The position numbers were made by a program, and so were the translations under genes. A DNA stretch of 64,000 bases from Bacteroidota bacterium (GTDB lineage: Bacteria; Bacteroidota; JABWAT01): contig JAIUNL010000018.1 of NCBI GenBank assembly GCA_020161835.1, positions 1 through 64,000 on the forward strand, read 5' to 3'. The notes beneath the pieces were generated by a model that searched no databases, had not been told where the DNA came from, and saw nothing but the letters and a program-made list of their open reading frames with translations. The first letter of the stretch is position 1. Each line of letters begins with the position of its first letter. Of this stretch, positions 45,604 through 55,056 are shown one piece after another.

Positions 45604-46098
45604 TTACTCCCACTTTGTAAGTTTGGTGAGGGTATCAGCAGCGGTCAGTTTGCCGTTCACTTCGCCATCAAAAACACCCGCAGGCGCCAGTCCGCAGGCA
45701 CCAATACAACGGGCAGTCACGAGAGAGAGGTTACCATCGTCAGTCGTTTCACCCGGATGAACGTTATATTTTTTCGCAATGGTTTCCATAAGTTCTCCTG
45801 CACCTTTCACGTAACAGGCTGTTCCCATACAAATCACACAAGTATGTTTGCCCTGTGGTTTAAGTGTGAAAAAGTGGTAAAAGGTTGCAACACCGTATAC
45901 CTTACTCAGGGGTACATTCAAAGCTTTGGATACAAACCGGAGGGAATCATCATCTAGAAAACCAAATGATTCCTGAACAGTATGCAGGGTTTCAATCATA
46001 GCATTTGACTGATACCCGTGTCTTTTCATCGTTGCCATGACCAGTCCCCACCGTTTATCTTCTGTAGGTGGCTGAACTTTCACGGGATAGGCGGGCAT
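45604..46098 (-). CDS. hoxE: Diaphorase [2Fe-2S] subunit HoxE
   Basis: 164 aa, NuoE-like thioredoxin-fold protein. Ligands are seen in CMGTACYVKGA (CxxxxC) and RCIGACGLAP (CxxxC), binding one [2Fe-2S] cluster; VYGVATFYHFFTLKPQGKH precedes them. Its presence makes a pentameric HoxEFUYH of the bidirectional (cyanobacterial-like) type. First gene of the operon with an excellent Shine-Dalgarno AGGAGG. The 284-nt spacer upstream is shared with the divergent DUF5916 gene and shows no clear operator. Confidence 0.95.
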   Translation of the reverse strand: MPAYPVKVQPPTEDKRWGLVMATMKRHGYQSNAMIETLHTVQESFGFLDDDSLRFVSKALNVPLSKVYGVATFYHFFTLKPQGKHTCVICMGTACYVKGAGELMETIAKKYNVHPGETTDDGNLSLVTARCIGACGLAPAGVFDGEVNGKLTAADTLTKLTKWE

Positions 46099-46382
46099 AG
46101 AACCTCCTTTTTCACTCTTGGACTAAAAATGGTCAGTTTTTTTGAATCTATTTTCAAAATTAAATCTTGTCTTTGCGGATAAACAGAGTTTTTATTCCTG
46201 TTTTATTTTTCAAAACGCGTTAAAATAGGTTTAAACAGTACATTTTCCCTTAGAAAAGTTAGTCAATTTAAGTTCAAAAAACTGTTAATTTCCGATTAGA
46301 TTATCCGAATTGAAACCTTTAATTCTTGAGTTCGTATGACCTTTGTCAGCAATCAAAATGATAATTAGTTGGGGGATTTGGA

Positions 46383-48638
46383 ATGGGACTATTTGGTACA
46401 ATTTTACTTGCAATTACTCAACTATCCTCAACAGCCGGTATAACCGGCGAACCATCCGGGAACAATCCGGGTCCTCAATCCTTCTCGCCGGTATTCAGTC
46501 CGGTTCTTGTTTTATCGCCAACCTCTGATGTTATAGATATTGATGGAAATCTTGATGAACCCGCCTGGCAATTAGCTGCCCGGGCAGATAATTTCACAGA
46601 AAACTGGCCGAAAAATCTCATTCAACCGTTAGTTGGCACACACGCACTTTTAACCTATGATAAAAACAATTTATACATTGCATTTATAGCAGAATCGTTC
46701 CACTCACAAACCAGAGCAACCCTTAGAGACCGTGATGAAATATTTTCTGACGATTACATGGGAATTTTACTTGATACTTACGGAGATGCTTCCTGGTACT
46801 ATGAATTCTTTGTTAATCCGCTCGGTGTACAGGGAGATTTGGTTGCGACCAGTAATGGTGAAGATGCCGGAGCCGATTTTATTTTTCATTCTCAAGGGAA
46901 AGTAACTGAATCGGGTTACCAGATTGAACTTGCAATTCCGTTTACCAGCCTGAGATTCCCTGATACTGAAGAACAAATCTGGAAAGCGACCATCTGGCGG
47001 GATCATAAAGCTGAAAGCCGCCGGAGATACAGCTGGGCAGCAATTGATCAGGATAAACCCTGTTTCCCCTGCCAGTTTGGAACCATACGTGGAATCCGGG
47101 ATATCAACCGGCCAAGTGCAGTTGAAATCCTTCCCTATTTTATAACCAATCAGGCCGGAGCTAAAAATGATGCCGGAAGATTTAGAAACGATCCGGTAAA
47201 AGGTGAAGTTGGATTCAGTACCAAATACATGGCAACCCCGGAGCTAACTGCTGAAATCTCTGTAAATCCTGATTTCAGTCAGATTGAATCTGATGCTGAA
47301 CAAATTGATGTGAATAATAACTTTGCATTGAATTTTCCCGAAAAGCGTCCCTTTTTTCAGGAAGGAAGTGATCTTTTTTCCACCCCTGCATCTATAATTT
47401 ATACCCGAAGTATTAACGATCCCGATTTTTCAGCCAAACTAACCGGAAGAACCGGGAAAATGAATTTTGTCTATCTTGCTGCAAGAGACGCAAATACCCC
47501 ATACATGATTCCTACAGAGGAAAGAACTTTATTTGCTGCCGGGCAAAATAGTTTTTCGAATATATTAAGGGGAAAGTATGCATTTGATGATGGAAAATAT
47601 ATCGGAACCGTATTTACCAACCGGATTAATGAATCGAACGGTTATAATATTGTTGGCGGTATTGATGGCTCTTATAGGTTTTGGGAGTATTACTCAATAA
47701 ATGCGCAGGGGCTTTTCAGTAAAACCCGGGAACCGAATGACACGTTAATGACACCCGCAGATGATTTCACCAATCTTGTTTTTGACAAAAAACATGATAC
47801 CCGGTTTAATGGTGAGACTTTTGAAGGACTGGGGCTCATTACTAATTTCAACAGGTACTCAAAATATTACAATTTCGAATCTCAGTTCATTCATGCCGGA
47901 AATGCATTCCGTGCAGAAAACGGATTTATTGACAGAAGTAATTACAACCAGTGGTATTTTTGGAACCGGTACAATTTCTATCCTGATATTTCTTTTGTGA
48001 ATCAGATTGGACCCGGTTTTATCACAGGCCAGATCCATAATCTTGATGGAGTTCTAAAGGATGAATGGCTGGCGTTCTTTTTAAACTTTGATTTTGCAGC
48101 CCAGACTAATTTCCGGGTTGAATATATGATCAACAACGAACGTTGGGCAGGGAAATGGTTTGGTCAGAAAAATAGGTGGGAGTTTAATTTTTCAACGGCA
48201 TTCAGTCAATATCTTTCAGTAAATTTATGGGCTGAAACTGGTCGTTTTATCCGCAGAAACAGATCAGCGCCTGATGTTGGAGATGGGATCAATACTGGCT
48301 TTTTTCTGTCTGTGAAGCCAACTGACCAATTGATAATTGAACCAGGTCTTGACTATGCTGAGCTTAATAAAGACAACGGACCTGCCTATTTTGCAGGATA
48401 TGTTTTCAGGACCCGGATTAAATATCAGTTTACCAGAGAACTCTCGGCAAGATTTATCTTACAGTATAATCAGTTTGATGATGTATTTTCTGCAGAACCA
48501 CTTGTAAGTTATAAACTTAATCCGTTCAGCGTATTTTATATAGGTGCTTCAAGTCAGTTGGAATACATGCCAAACAGAGAATACCAACAGTCCTCACGTC
48601 AGTATTTCATGAAATTTCAGTATCTATTTTCAACTTGA
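46383..48638 (+). CDS. Exported DUF5916 protein: CBM9-like domain plus outer-membrane barrel
   Basis: 751 aa. A signal-like N-terminus (GLFGTILLAITQLSSTAG) is followed by a carbohydrate-binding family 9-like domain at about residues 45-225 (IDIDGNLDEPAW...LLTYDKNNLYIAFIAE...RDEIFSDDYMGILLDTY). Then comes a DUF5916 beta-rich region with NPDFSQIESDAEQIDVNNNF and LNFPEKRPFFQEGSDLF, the family hallmark, ending in barrel strands. Common in Bacteroidota and relatives; function unknown, possibly glycan or nutrient handling at the outer membrane. Divergent from hox. Confidence 0.88.
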   Translation: MGLFGTILLAITQLSSTAGITGEPSGNNPGPQSFSPVFSPVLVLSPTSDVIDIDGNLDEPAWQLAARADNFTENWPKNLIQPLVGTHALLTYDKNNLYIAFIAESFHSQTRATLRDRDEIFSDDYMGILLDTYGDASWYYEFFVNPLGVQGDLVATSNGEDAGADFIFHSQGKVTESGYQIELAIPFTSLRFPDTEEQIWKATIWRDHKAESRRRYSWAAIDQDKPCFPCQFGTIRGIRDINRPSAVEILPYFITNQAGAKNDAGRFRNDPVKGEVGFSTKYMATPELTAEISVNPDFSQIESDAEQIDVNNNFALNFPEKRPFFQEGSDLFSTPASIIYTRSINDPDFSAKLTGRTGKMNFVYLAARDANTPYMIPTEERTLFAAGQNSFSNILRGKYAFDDGKYIGTVFTNRINESNGYNIVGGIDGSYRFWEYYSINAQGLFSKTREPNDTLMTPADDFTNLVFDKKHDTRFNGETFEGLGLITNFNRYSKYYNFESQFIHAGNAFRAENGFIDRSNYNQWYFWNRYNFYPDISFVNQIGPGFITGQIHNLDGVLKDEWLAFFLNFDFAAQTNFRVEYMINNERWAGKWFGQKNRWEFNFSTAFSQYLSVNLWAETGRFIRRNRSAPDVGDGINTGFFLSVKPTDQLIIEPGLDYAELNKDNGPAYFAGYVFRTRIKYQFTRELSARFILQYNQFDDVFSAEPLVSYKLNPFSVFYIGASSQLEYMPNREYQQSSRQYFMKFQYLFST

Positions 48639-48658
48639 GATGGTGAAAAAACAAGGAT

Positions 48659-48700
48659 AAATTAAGGGGCACTTCGACTCCGCTCAGTGACCCTTAATTT
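48659..48700. repeat. Long hairpin with CTTCGACTCCGCTCAGTG core
   Basis: Stem AAATTAAGGG / CCCTTAATTT (10 bp) with an inner CACT/AGTG stem; the loop region carries TCGACTCCGCTC. Between two convergent genes. The core resembles common dispersed intergenic palindromes in many bacterial genomes. No long T-run, but it could act as a transcript end. Confidence 0.7.
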
Positions 48701-48732
48701 AACTCTTACTCCCCGTCATAAAATCCTTACCA

Positions 48733-48787
48733 TCCCGAAGTTAATTCGGGACCTTTGCTTCGCTTGGCTTATCACTTACCACTAATT
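48733..48787 (-). repeat. Composite 3'-end repeat inside the end of the radical SAM gene
   Basis: On the minus strand it reads TTAGTGGTAAGTGATAAG, then CCAAGCGAAGCAAAGG, then hairpin TCCCGAA / TTCGGGA with loop of 5 (48733-48751). The AGCGAAG block plus CCGAA/TTCGG hairpin matches the copy after clpB. The gene's stop codon falls in the hairpin loop, so the repeat is translated. Confidence 0.7.
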
Positions 48788-51350
48788 TTTTGTCTTCCAT
48801 ATCTACAACTTCTTTAGAAACCGGTAAAAGTCTGATCTGCTCAGCCGGAAGATTCAACAACCCCGCAATTAAAACATACGGGTTTACTGTTGCACCTGAG
48901 TCATTGGCTTTTACTCTGATGCAAAGTTGCCCGTTATCCACCCAAACTTTTGCAATATTATCTTCTAACTGGATGGGTTTTTCACGATTGATCACTGTAC
49001 GGTTCAGCAGCCCAAGTTCAAACTGATTTACAATCTGGCTGAAATCAATACCCTCAACACTGCCCTTAAACCGGTAATCTGCACTTTTTATTGTTGGCAT
49101 TTTCGAATTTGGCATTTCACGGATGGAAATCACTTCCATTCCCTCTGGCAAAATATCAGTAAATTTTTTCGCCCACTCCTGCAAGCTTCCTGGCAATTCA
49201 TCACGAAGCTGAATCACGAAAATCTCACTGTGAGATTCCATCCCAAGGGGGAGCGCACCCACATTTTTAATGATCGGCCGTTGGTTGAAACCCTGAGTGT
49301 AATGAAACCTGATTTTAAGCCGGCGAAGTGCTTTCTCAAAAATCTCAATAGTAACGTGATGGGCCAGATATTTTGCAAGTCCTTCTTTTTTGAAAATAAT
49401 CTGGTAATGGCGGATGGAATATTGTTTCATCCGCCGGTCGGCAACCAACTGTTTAACATCATCAAAACCAAGATTTTTAACATGGTACTTTTCCGGAGCC
49501 GGCGATAACTTGATATCTTCGTAATTGCCCGGAATACCACACTTCTGGCAATCACCCCATTTACAATCGGGAATGGGCTCTGCTGATTCTTCAAAAGCTT
49601 TTTTATACTCAGCTTTAAGATAACTTTTTGAAGTTCCGGCATGAATAAAATCCCAGGAAAAAACTTCATCCAGTTCACGGGTTTCATAAATCCGATTTAT
49701 GTCATACCCGAACTGATTCCATATTTCAAGCCATTGATCGTGTTTAAATCCTTCAGAGAACGATTCAAAAATCATTCCCCTCTGGTAAGCTTCATAAATC
49801 ATGGCAGACTGACTGCGATCACCGCGGGAGTAAAAAGCTTCAACCTGTGCAAGTTCCCAGTCTGACCAGGTAATCTTAACACTCCGGTTTCCCCTGAAAT
49901 ATTCTCTGACATAATTGATGTGTTTCATGGTTTTTTCACGTTCCATAAACCCAACCCACTGAAACGGAGTAACAGGCTTAGGAACAAAAATACCAATACT
50001 CGGGTGAACGGTATTAAACGGACTGTACTTCCTTCCAATTTTAACCAGCCCTTCAATCAGTCCGCAAAAAGCTTTCATATCCTCCATATTTTCAGACGGG
50101 AGTCCAACCATTGTGTACAATTTGATATTGTGAAAGCCGTTTTTAAAAACACTTTCTGCAGCATCGTACATATCCTGATCAGAAATCGTTTTATTTATGA
50201 TTTTCCTGATGCGTTCTGAGCCGGTTTCCGGGGCAAATGTTGCACTGTGAGCATTGCTCATTGCACCCACTTTTTGAGCAAGAGCCTGTCCGTAACTGTT
50301 CGCACGAAGAGAAGGAAGTGAGAGATCAACACCTTCAAAATCATCATCCTGAAGCAAATAATTTGTAACGGTTTCAGCCTGACCATAATCGGCTGTTGAA
50401 AGACTTAAAAGGCCTACGGTTCTTTCACCGGTCGCAGCCAAACCTTCTTTTGCCAGGTCAATCACATCATCTGCATTGAGCTCACGGTTGGGGCGATACC
50501 AGTAACCTGCCTGACAAAACCGGCAACCTTGTGTACACCCTCTCATAACTTCCACTGAAAACCGGTCATGAATCAGGTTCATATTCGGGACCACATTTTT
50601 CACCGGATAATCGTCTTTATTCAGAACTTCAACCCAGTGTCTTTTTATTCCTTTTGAATACTTGTATGAACCCTTTGCCCCATCAAAATCAGGGACAAAT
50701 TCACCTTTATCATTCTTCGTCACGTCAAGCAGAACCGGGACGTAAACGCCTTTTAATTCGGCAAGTTTTGTAAGAATTTCAAGTTTAGACTGACCTGAAC
50801 GTCTTCCTTCACCAATAATACGGAGAATCTTTACTGCCAGAATTTCACCGTCGCCTATTACAAAAAGATCATAAAAATCTGAGACTGGCTCTGGGTTTGC
50901 CATGCACGGACCACCACCAATTACGAACGGATCAGAATCAGCCCGATCACGGGAAAAGGCTTTTAATCCTGCAAGTTCAAGTAAAAATGGAACATTGGTA
51001 AAATTCAACTCAGTTTGGAGGGAAATACCGATAGCTGAAAAGGAACTTATCGGACTGTGGCTTTCAAGAGAATAAAGCGGAATATCATGTTTTTTCATTT
51101 GCTCTGCCATGTCAAGCCATGGTGCAAAAGCTCGTTCTGCAGAAAGATCAGATTCCCGGTTGATCAGGTGGTACAACACTTTTGTACCATTATGAGACAT
51201 TCCGATTTCATAAACATCCGGAAAAACCAATGCCATTGAGGCTAATACCTGATCCTGGTTTTTTCTGATTTGATTGGCTTCACCACCAATGTAACGTCCA
51301 GGATTTGTAACATTTGGGAGAATCCGGTCCAACTTCTCAGTAAAATTCAT
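48741..51350 (-). CDS. B12-binding-like radical SAM protein fused to a DUF2344 domain (TIGR03960 type)
   Basis: 869 aa. The N-terminal cobalamin-binding-like region (about 1-220, with FVIGGGPCMANPEP) precedes the radical SAM core with the cluster motif RGCTQGCRFCQAG near residue 268. A linker with CKWGDCQKCGIPG follows (about 590-610). From about 640 there is the DUF2344 domain (YLAHHVTIEIFEKALRRLKI...TQGFNQRP). This two-part fusion is a known family; its reaction is unknown, though it is often near RNase G or ribosomal protein genes. The last 14 residues (LVVSDKPSEAKVPN) are encoded by an intergenic repeat. Confidence 0.9.
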   Translation of the reverse strand: MNFTEKLDRILPNVTNPGRYIGGEANQIRKNQDQVLASMALVFPDVYEIGMSHNGTKVLYHLINRESDLSAERAFAPWLDMAEQMKKHDIPLYSLESHSPISSFSAIGISLQTELNFTNVPFLLELAGLKAFSRDRADSDPFVIGGGPCMANPEPVSDFYDLFVIGDGEILAVKILRIIGEGRRSGQSKLEILTKLAELKGVYVPVLLDVTKNDKGEFVPDFDGAKGSYKYSKGIKRHWVEVLNKDDYPVKNVVPNMNLIHDRFSVEVMRGCTQGCRFCQAGYWYRPNRELNADDVIDLAKEGLAATGERTVGLLSLSTADYGQAETVTNYLLQDDDFEGVDLSLPSLRANSYGQALAQKVGAMSNAHSATFAPETGSERIRKIINKTISDQDMYDAAESVFKNGFHNIKLYTMVGLPSENMEDMKAFCGLIEGLVKIGRKYSPFNTVHPSIGIFVPKPVTPFQWVGFMEREKTMKHINYVREYFRGNRSVKITWSDWELAQVEAFYSRGDRSQSAMIYEAYQRGMIFESFSEGFKHDQWLEIWNQFGYDINRIYETRELDEVFSWDFIHAGTSKSYLKAEYKKAFEESAEPIPDCKWGDCQKCGIPGNYEDIKLSPAPEKYHVKNLGFDDVKQLVADRRMKQYSIRHYQIIFKKEGLAKYLAHHVTIEIFEKALRRLKIRFHYTQGFNQRPIIKNVGALPLGMESHSEIFVIQLRDELPGSLQEWAKKFTDILPEGMEVISIREMPNSKMPTIKSADYRFKGSVEGIDFSQIVNQFELGLLNRTVINREKPIQLEDNIAKVWVDNGQLCIRVKANDSGATVNPYVLIAGLLNLPAEQIRLLPVSKEVVDMEDKKLVVSDKPSEAKVPN

Positions 51351-51507
51351 TCAATTTCTTTCTAAGTTCATTATTTACCTAAAAGTACAAATCGGGTAAA
51401 TTAATTCCGAATGAAAGGAAAGAAGAGTAAAAACTGAAGATAAAAGATAGAGGATTGGAATTAACGGGAGGTTAGATGAAAGAAAATGTAGTTTTATGGA
51501 ATGATAT

Positions 51508-54027
51508 TTACTTATTAAGCTGTGCTGCAATTTTTGAATAAAGGTTCTCAGGTTTGAAGGGTTTACTGATGTAATCATTCATTCCAAAACCGAGAGCAAG
51601 TTCTCTGATGTCTGACGTTGCTTCAGCGGTAAGTGCAATTATCGGTACAGATTGATTGAACTCCCTGATTGCCCGGGAGGCTTCATATCCATCCATAACC
51701 GGCATCTGAAGATCCATCAAAATCAGATCATATTTATTGTTTTTCACCAAATCAACAGCAATCTCGCCATTTTCAGCCACTTCTACGACGGTATCCCACC
51801 TTGCCAGAAACTTTTGGGCAATTTTAACATTCAGGGCATTGTCTTCAACCAGAAGAATTTTTGCAAAATCCAGGCTGTGAACGAGTTCAACCTCTTTCTT
51901 TTTATTCTCAATTTGCGGTTCAAGCGCAATCGGAAGTCTGACCCTGAAGAAAAAGCGGGACCCTTGTCCCATTGTACTTGACACATGAATCTCACTATTC
52001 ATCAGCATAATAAGACGTTGGGCAATAGCAAGACCGAGACCTGTTCCACCAAATTCCCGGGTTATTGATGAACTGGCTTGAGTAAACGTATCGAAAATCC
52101 GTTCAAGTTTTTCCTTTGCAATACCAATTCCGGTATCCTCAACTCCTACGAAAAAAACTGCATCTGATGCAGTCCATTTTTCAATATGAACCGACAGGAT
52201 AACCGATCCCTTAGCAGTGAACTTGATTCCGTTACTGAGCAGATTCCCGATAATCTGACCCATTCGAACAGGATCCCCAATAACCATTTCAGGCATAACT
52301 GGATCAGCTTCAAAAACCAGATCCAGATTTTTTTCAGATGCCCGCGGCACAAAAGATTTTATCAGGTTCTGACAAATTTCTTTAAAATTGAATGGCATTT
52401 TTTCAAGATCAATTTTATTTGCTTCGATTTTACTGAAATCCAAAATATCGTTAAGAAGAGCAAGCAGATTTTCAGCCGAAAATTTTAAAATATTCAGATT
52501 TTCAAGCTGGTCTGGACGAGGATTTTCTCTGAGCAACAACTGAGACATGCCAATTACCCCATTCATAGGGGTTCTGATTTCATGGCTCATAATGGATAAA
52601 AACCTTGATTTTGCAATGGTAGCCTGTTCAGCAGCTTCCTTTGCCTGAATCAATAAAATTTCAGTTCTGGCTTTTTCGTCAATCTCTTTCTGAAGATTTT
52701 CGTTGATCACCTGAAGTTGCCTGTTTGTTAGCTGAATCTGTTGGTTGGCTTCCCTGAGTGATTTGGCCTGGATTTCAATTTCAGTGTTTTGTCTTTGAAT
52801 TTCCTGGTTTTTTTGGTTCAGTATCTGGTTGGTTTTTCTTCTGCTGTTATTGGTTCGCAGCAAAATAAATACGAGAATCAATGTCAGAGAAAGACCGGTA
52901 ATAACCGAAATAACCACAATTCGCTGTCTTTTTATTTCAGTCTGATTCAGTTCATTATCTTTTAAAAGAAGTGCAATCTGAGATTTTTGCTGCTCTTCCT
53001 GAAAATTTTCAAGCAAAGTCTGAATTCGGGTTGCTCTGTCTCTTGAAAAAACAGAATCCTTCATTTTCGAATTGAGTAAAAGAGTCTGATAGGCATTACT
53101 AAAATTACCCATCTGGTAGAAACATTCATGCAAAACAGCCGTTGCCTTTCTGATCAGAGAAAGTGATCCGATCTTTTTAGCAACAACTAATCCCTTTTCA
53201 CCATTCTGAATGGCAACCTGGTACCGCCCTTGTTTTTGATGTACGATGGCAATACTGATTGAAGATTCAGCAAATCCGGGTAAATCATTCAGACTCGCCC
53301 GGATTGAGGCAGCCTGTTCAAGAATTTTGAGAGCCTCAGTATACTTGGCCTCTTCAGTTAAAAGCTCACCTGTTTTGTTCAGACAAACAGCCATCTGTCC
53401 AAAATCACCAAGTTCCTCTCTGATATCCCCAGAAAGTTTGTAAAATTTGTAAGCCTCAGCATATTTCTTCTGTTGCTGATAAACTTCTCCTAAACGGATT
53501 GCAGAATAAGCACGACCCTGTTCATTTTTGCTTCTGGTAAAAACAGTCATTGCCCTGGTTATATACTCAATTGCTTTTCCTGACTCACCCTGAATTTTAT
53601 AAATTTCACCAATATTGTTGTTGGCGTAACCAATTTCAGTAAAGATTGAATCTGTTTCGGCAATTTTAAGAGCTTCAATAAAATTTTCCAGGGCCTTCGG
53701 ATAGTTTTCTTTATTCCGAAACGCAATGCCGGTATAGTTGTAAGAAGTAGCTAAACCCCGAGTAAAATCAAGTTTTCTGGCAATTTCTCCTGCTTTTTTT
53801 GCATAAAGGATAGAAAGTCCCGGATTTGAATTCCGAAGTTCCCATGCATTTTGATTCAGGATTCTGACGGCTGAGGTATCTGCGGATTTAATCCCGAGCT
53901 GACTTAAAAGAGTATCTGAAGGTTGGTTTTGTGCCCGCCCTTTTTCTGTTAAAGAAAAAAGAGAAGTCAAAATCAGCACGAGAAATAATGTGGGTTTAAA
54001 TTTCATTTTTAGGTTTGTTAACATCAA
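51508..54027 (-). CDS. Hybrid sensor histidine kinase with TPR sensor and receiver domain
   Basis: 839 aa. Signal peptide or first helix ([22 protein letters not shown]), then about six TPR repeats (residues 70-350, such as [15 protein letters not shown] and [16 protein letters not shown]), one membrane helix ([21 protein letters not shown]), a coiled coil, HisKA with phospho-acceptor [15 protein letters not shown] (near 480), HATPase ([22 protein letters not shown]), and a receiver domain with Asp in [13 protein letters not shown] (near 770). The periplasmic TPR sensor suggests peptide or protein sensing. No partner regulator or HPt protein is adjacent. The 157 nt downstream hold no gene. 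Confidence 0.92.
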   Translation of the reverse strand: MMLTNLKMKFKPTLFLVLILTSLFSLTEKGRAQNQPSDTLLSQLGIKSADTSAVRILNQNAWELRNSNPGLSILYAKKAGEIARKLDFTRGLATSYNYTGIAFRNKENYPKALENFIEALKIAETDSIFTEIGYANNNIGEIYKIQGESGKAIEYITRAMTVFTRSKNEQGRAYSAIRLGEVYQQQKKYAEAYKFYKLSGDIREELGDFGQMAVCLNKTGELLTEEAKYTEALKILEQAASIRASLNDLPGFAESSISIAIVHQKQGRYQVAIQNGEKGLVVAKKIGSLSLIRKATAVLHECFYQMGNFSNAYQTLLLNSKMKDSVFSRDRATRIQTLLENFQEEQQKSQIALLLKDNELNQTEIKRQRIVVISVITGLSLTLILVFILLRTNNSRRKTNQILNQKNQEIQRQNTEIEIQAKSLREANQQIQLTNRQLQVINENLQKEIDEKARTEILLIQAKEAAEQATIAKSRFLSIMSHEIRTPMNGVIGMSQLLLRENPRPDQLENLNILKFSAENLLALLNDILDFSKIEANKIDLEKMPFNFKEICQNLIKSFVPRASEKNLDLVFEADPVMPEMVIGDPVRMGQIIGNLLSNGIKFTAKGSVILSVHIEKWTASDAVFFVGVEDTGIGIAKEKLERIFDTFTQASSSITREFGGTGLGLAIAQRLIMLMNSEIHVSSTMGQGSRFFFRVRLPIALEPQIENKKKEVELVHSLDFAKILLVEDNALNVKIAQKFLARWDTVVEVAENGEIAVDLVKNNKYDLILMDLQMPVMDGYEASRAIREFNQSVPIIALTAEATSDIRELALGFGMNDYISKPFKPENLYSKIAAQLNK

Positions 54028-54090
54028 ACAGTAAAGTTGAAGAAAAAGGAATCAAATTACAACGATTCATTTTTGATGGGGTTAACTCCG

Positions 54091-55056
54091 TCACTTTTTC
54101 TTTTTCCACACACCCCAGAAAAAGTCGGATTCAATGTTTCCGGCGGATAACAATTTTTCTTCTTCATTAATAACCAGCCGAACAAATTCATGACCTTTGT
54201 TCAAAAAATTCCCTCCAATTTCATCAAAAAGAGGTTGTAGAAGTGTTCCCCCGTAATTTTTCACAACGACCCGTTCAAATGAGTCTGTCATTGACATTCG
54301 GATTGATTCAGAATCAGGCGCCTCTGAAGGATCTGAAAGCCACATGGTGAGTACCCCCGGCCGGTAAACTTTTTTCTTTACCCCTCCACCTCTAAAAGTC
54401 CGGAGTTCAGAAGGAATTTCAATCAGGAGCCGGTTAATTGCTTCAAGTTGATTTTTATGCCACTGAAACCGGTTAGGGCCGGCATACTCGTTTAAAACCA
54501 GAAATCCACCGGGTTTGAGTAAATTTTTTGCTTTTTCAACTGCATCTGAAACAGGATCGAAGTGGTGGAGTGCTCCTTCAAATATAATAACATCAACTTT
54601 TTCAAGTATTTTATCATCAGATAAAAACTCTGCAACCCGAAAGTTCAAGATATTTCCCAGGTTTTCAGATTGTGAATGATGAGTTGCTGCGAAAATTCTT
54701 TCCGGGCTCAAATCAATGGCTTCAAGTTTTGAGAATATTCCGGTTTTCGCCCATTCAATTTCTGCCGTTCCTGTTCCGCAACCAACCGAAAGTCCGGTTA
54801 ATTTATCTTTCCCGGCAAGGAAAGTTTCGGCAATCCAGATTCTAGGGCTGAGTTCAGGATCACCTGTTACTTTAAAATTCCAATGAGACTGAATCTGCGG
54901 CAAATCCCAGCAGTTTAAAACCGGTGAACTTGTGTGTGACCATGAGGCCTGAACACGGTTTGCCCCGGGTATAAGTTTCGACAAAAGTTGCCGGCCTTTA
55001 CCCTGCCTGATTTTTCTGACCAGTTTTCTTACATCATTCCAGTGAACCCAGGCCAT
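54091..55056 (-). CDS. Class I SAM-dependent methyltransferase next to bioA
   Basis: 321 aa. Motif I LSVGCGTGTAEIEWAK near residues 88-103, acidic AIDLSPERI, motif IV region VDVIIFEGALHHFDPV, and LKPGGFLVLNEY. The ATG comes right after the bioA stop with no gap, so it is co-transcribed and probably coupled. In many bacteria a methyltransferase, BioC, starts pimelate synthesis by methylating malonyl-ACP; this protein is longer than BioC and has an extra N-terminal region of about 80 residues, so the role is open. It could also be an unrelated small-molecule methyltransferase. Confidence 0.75.
   Translation of the reverse strand: MAWVHWNDVRKLVRKIRQGKGRQLLSKLIPGANRVQASWSHTSSPVLNCWDLPQIQSHWNFKVTGDPELSPRIWIAETFLAGKDKLTGLSVGCGTGTAEIEWAKTGIFSKLEAIDLSPERIFAATHHSQSENLGNILNFRVAEFLSDDKILEKVDVIIFEGALHHFDPVSDAVEKAKNLLKPGGFLVLNEYAGPNRFQWHKNQLEAINRLLIEIPSELRTFRGGGVKKKVYRPGVLTMWLSDPSEAPDSESIRMSMTDSFERVVVKNYGGTLLQPLFDEIGGNFLNKGHEFVRLVINEEEKLLSAGNIESDFFWGVWKKKK

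Noticed and set aside
51351..51507. Small gene or RNA after the hybrid kinase
   Set aside because: The stretch is purine/pyrimidine-skewed with no start, Shine-Dalgarno site or clear hairpin; I see nothing supportable.
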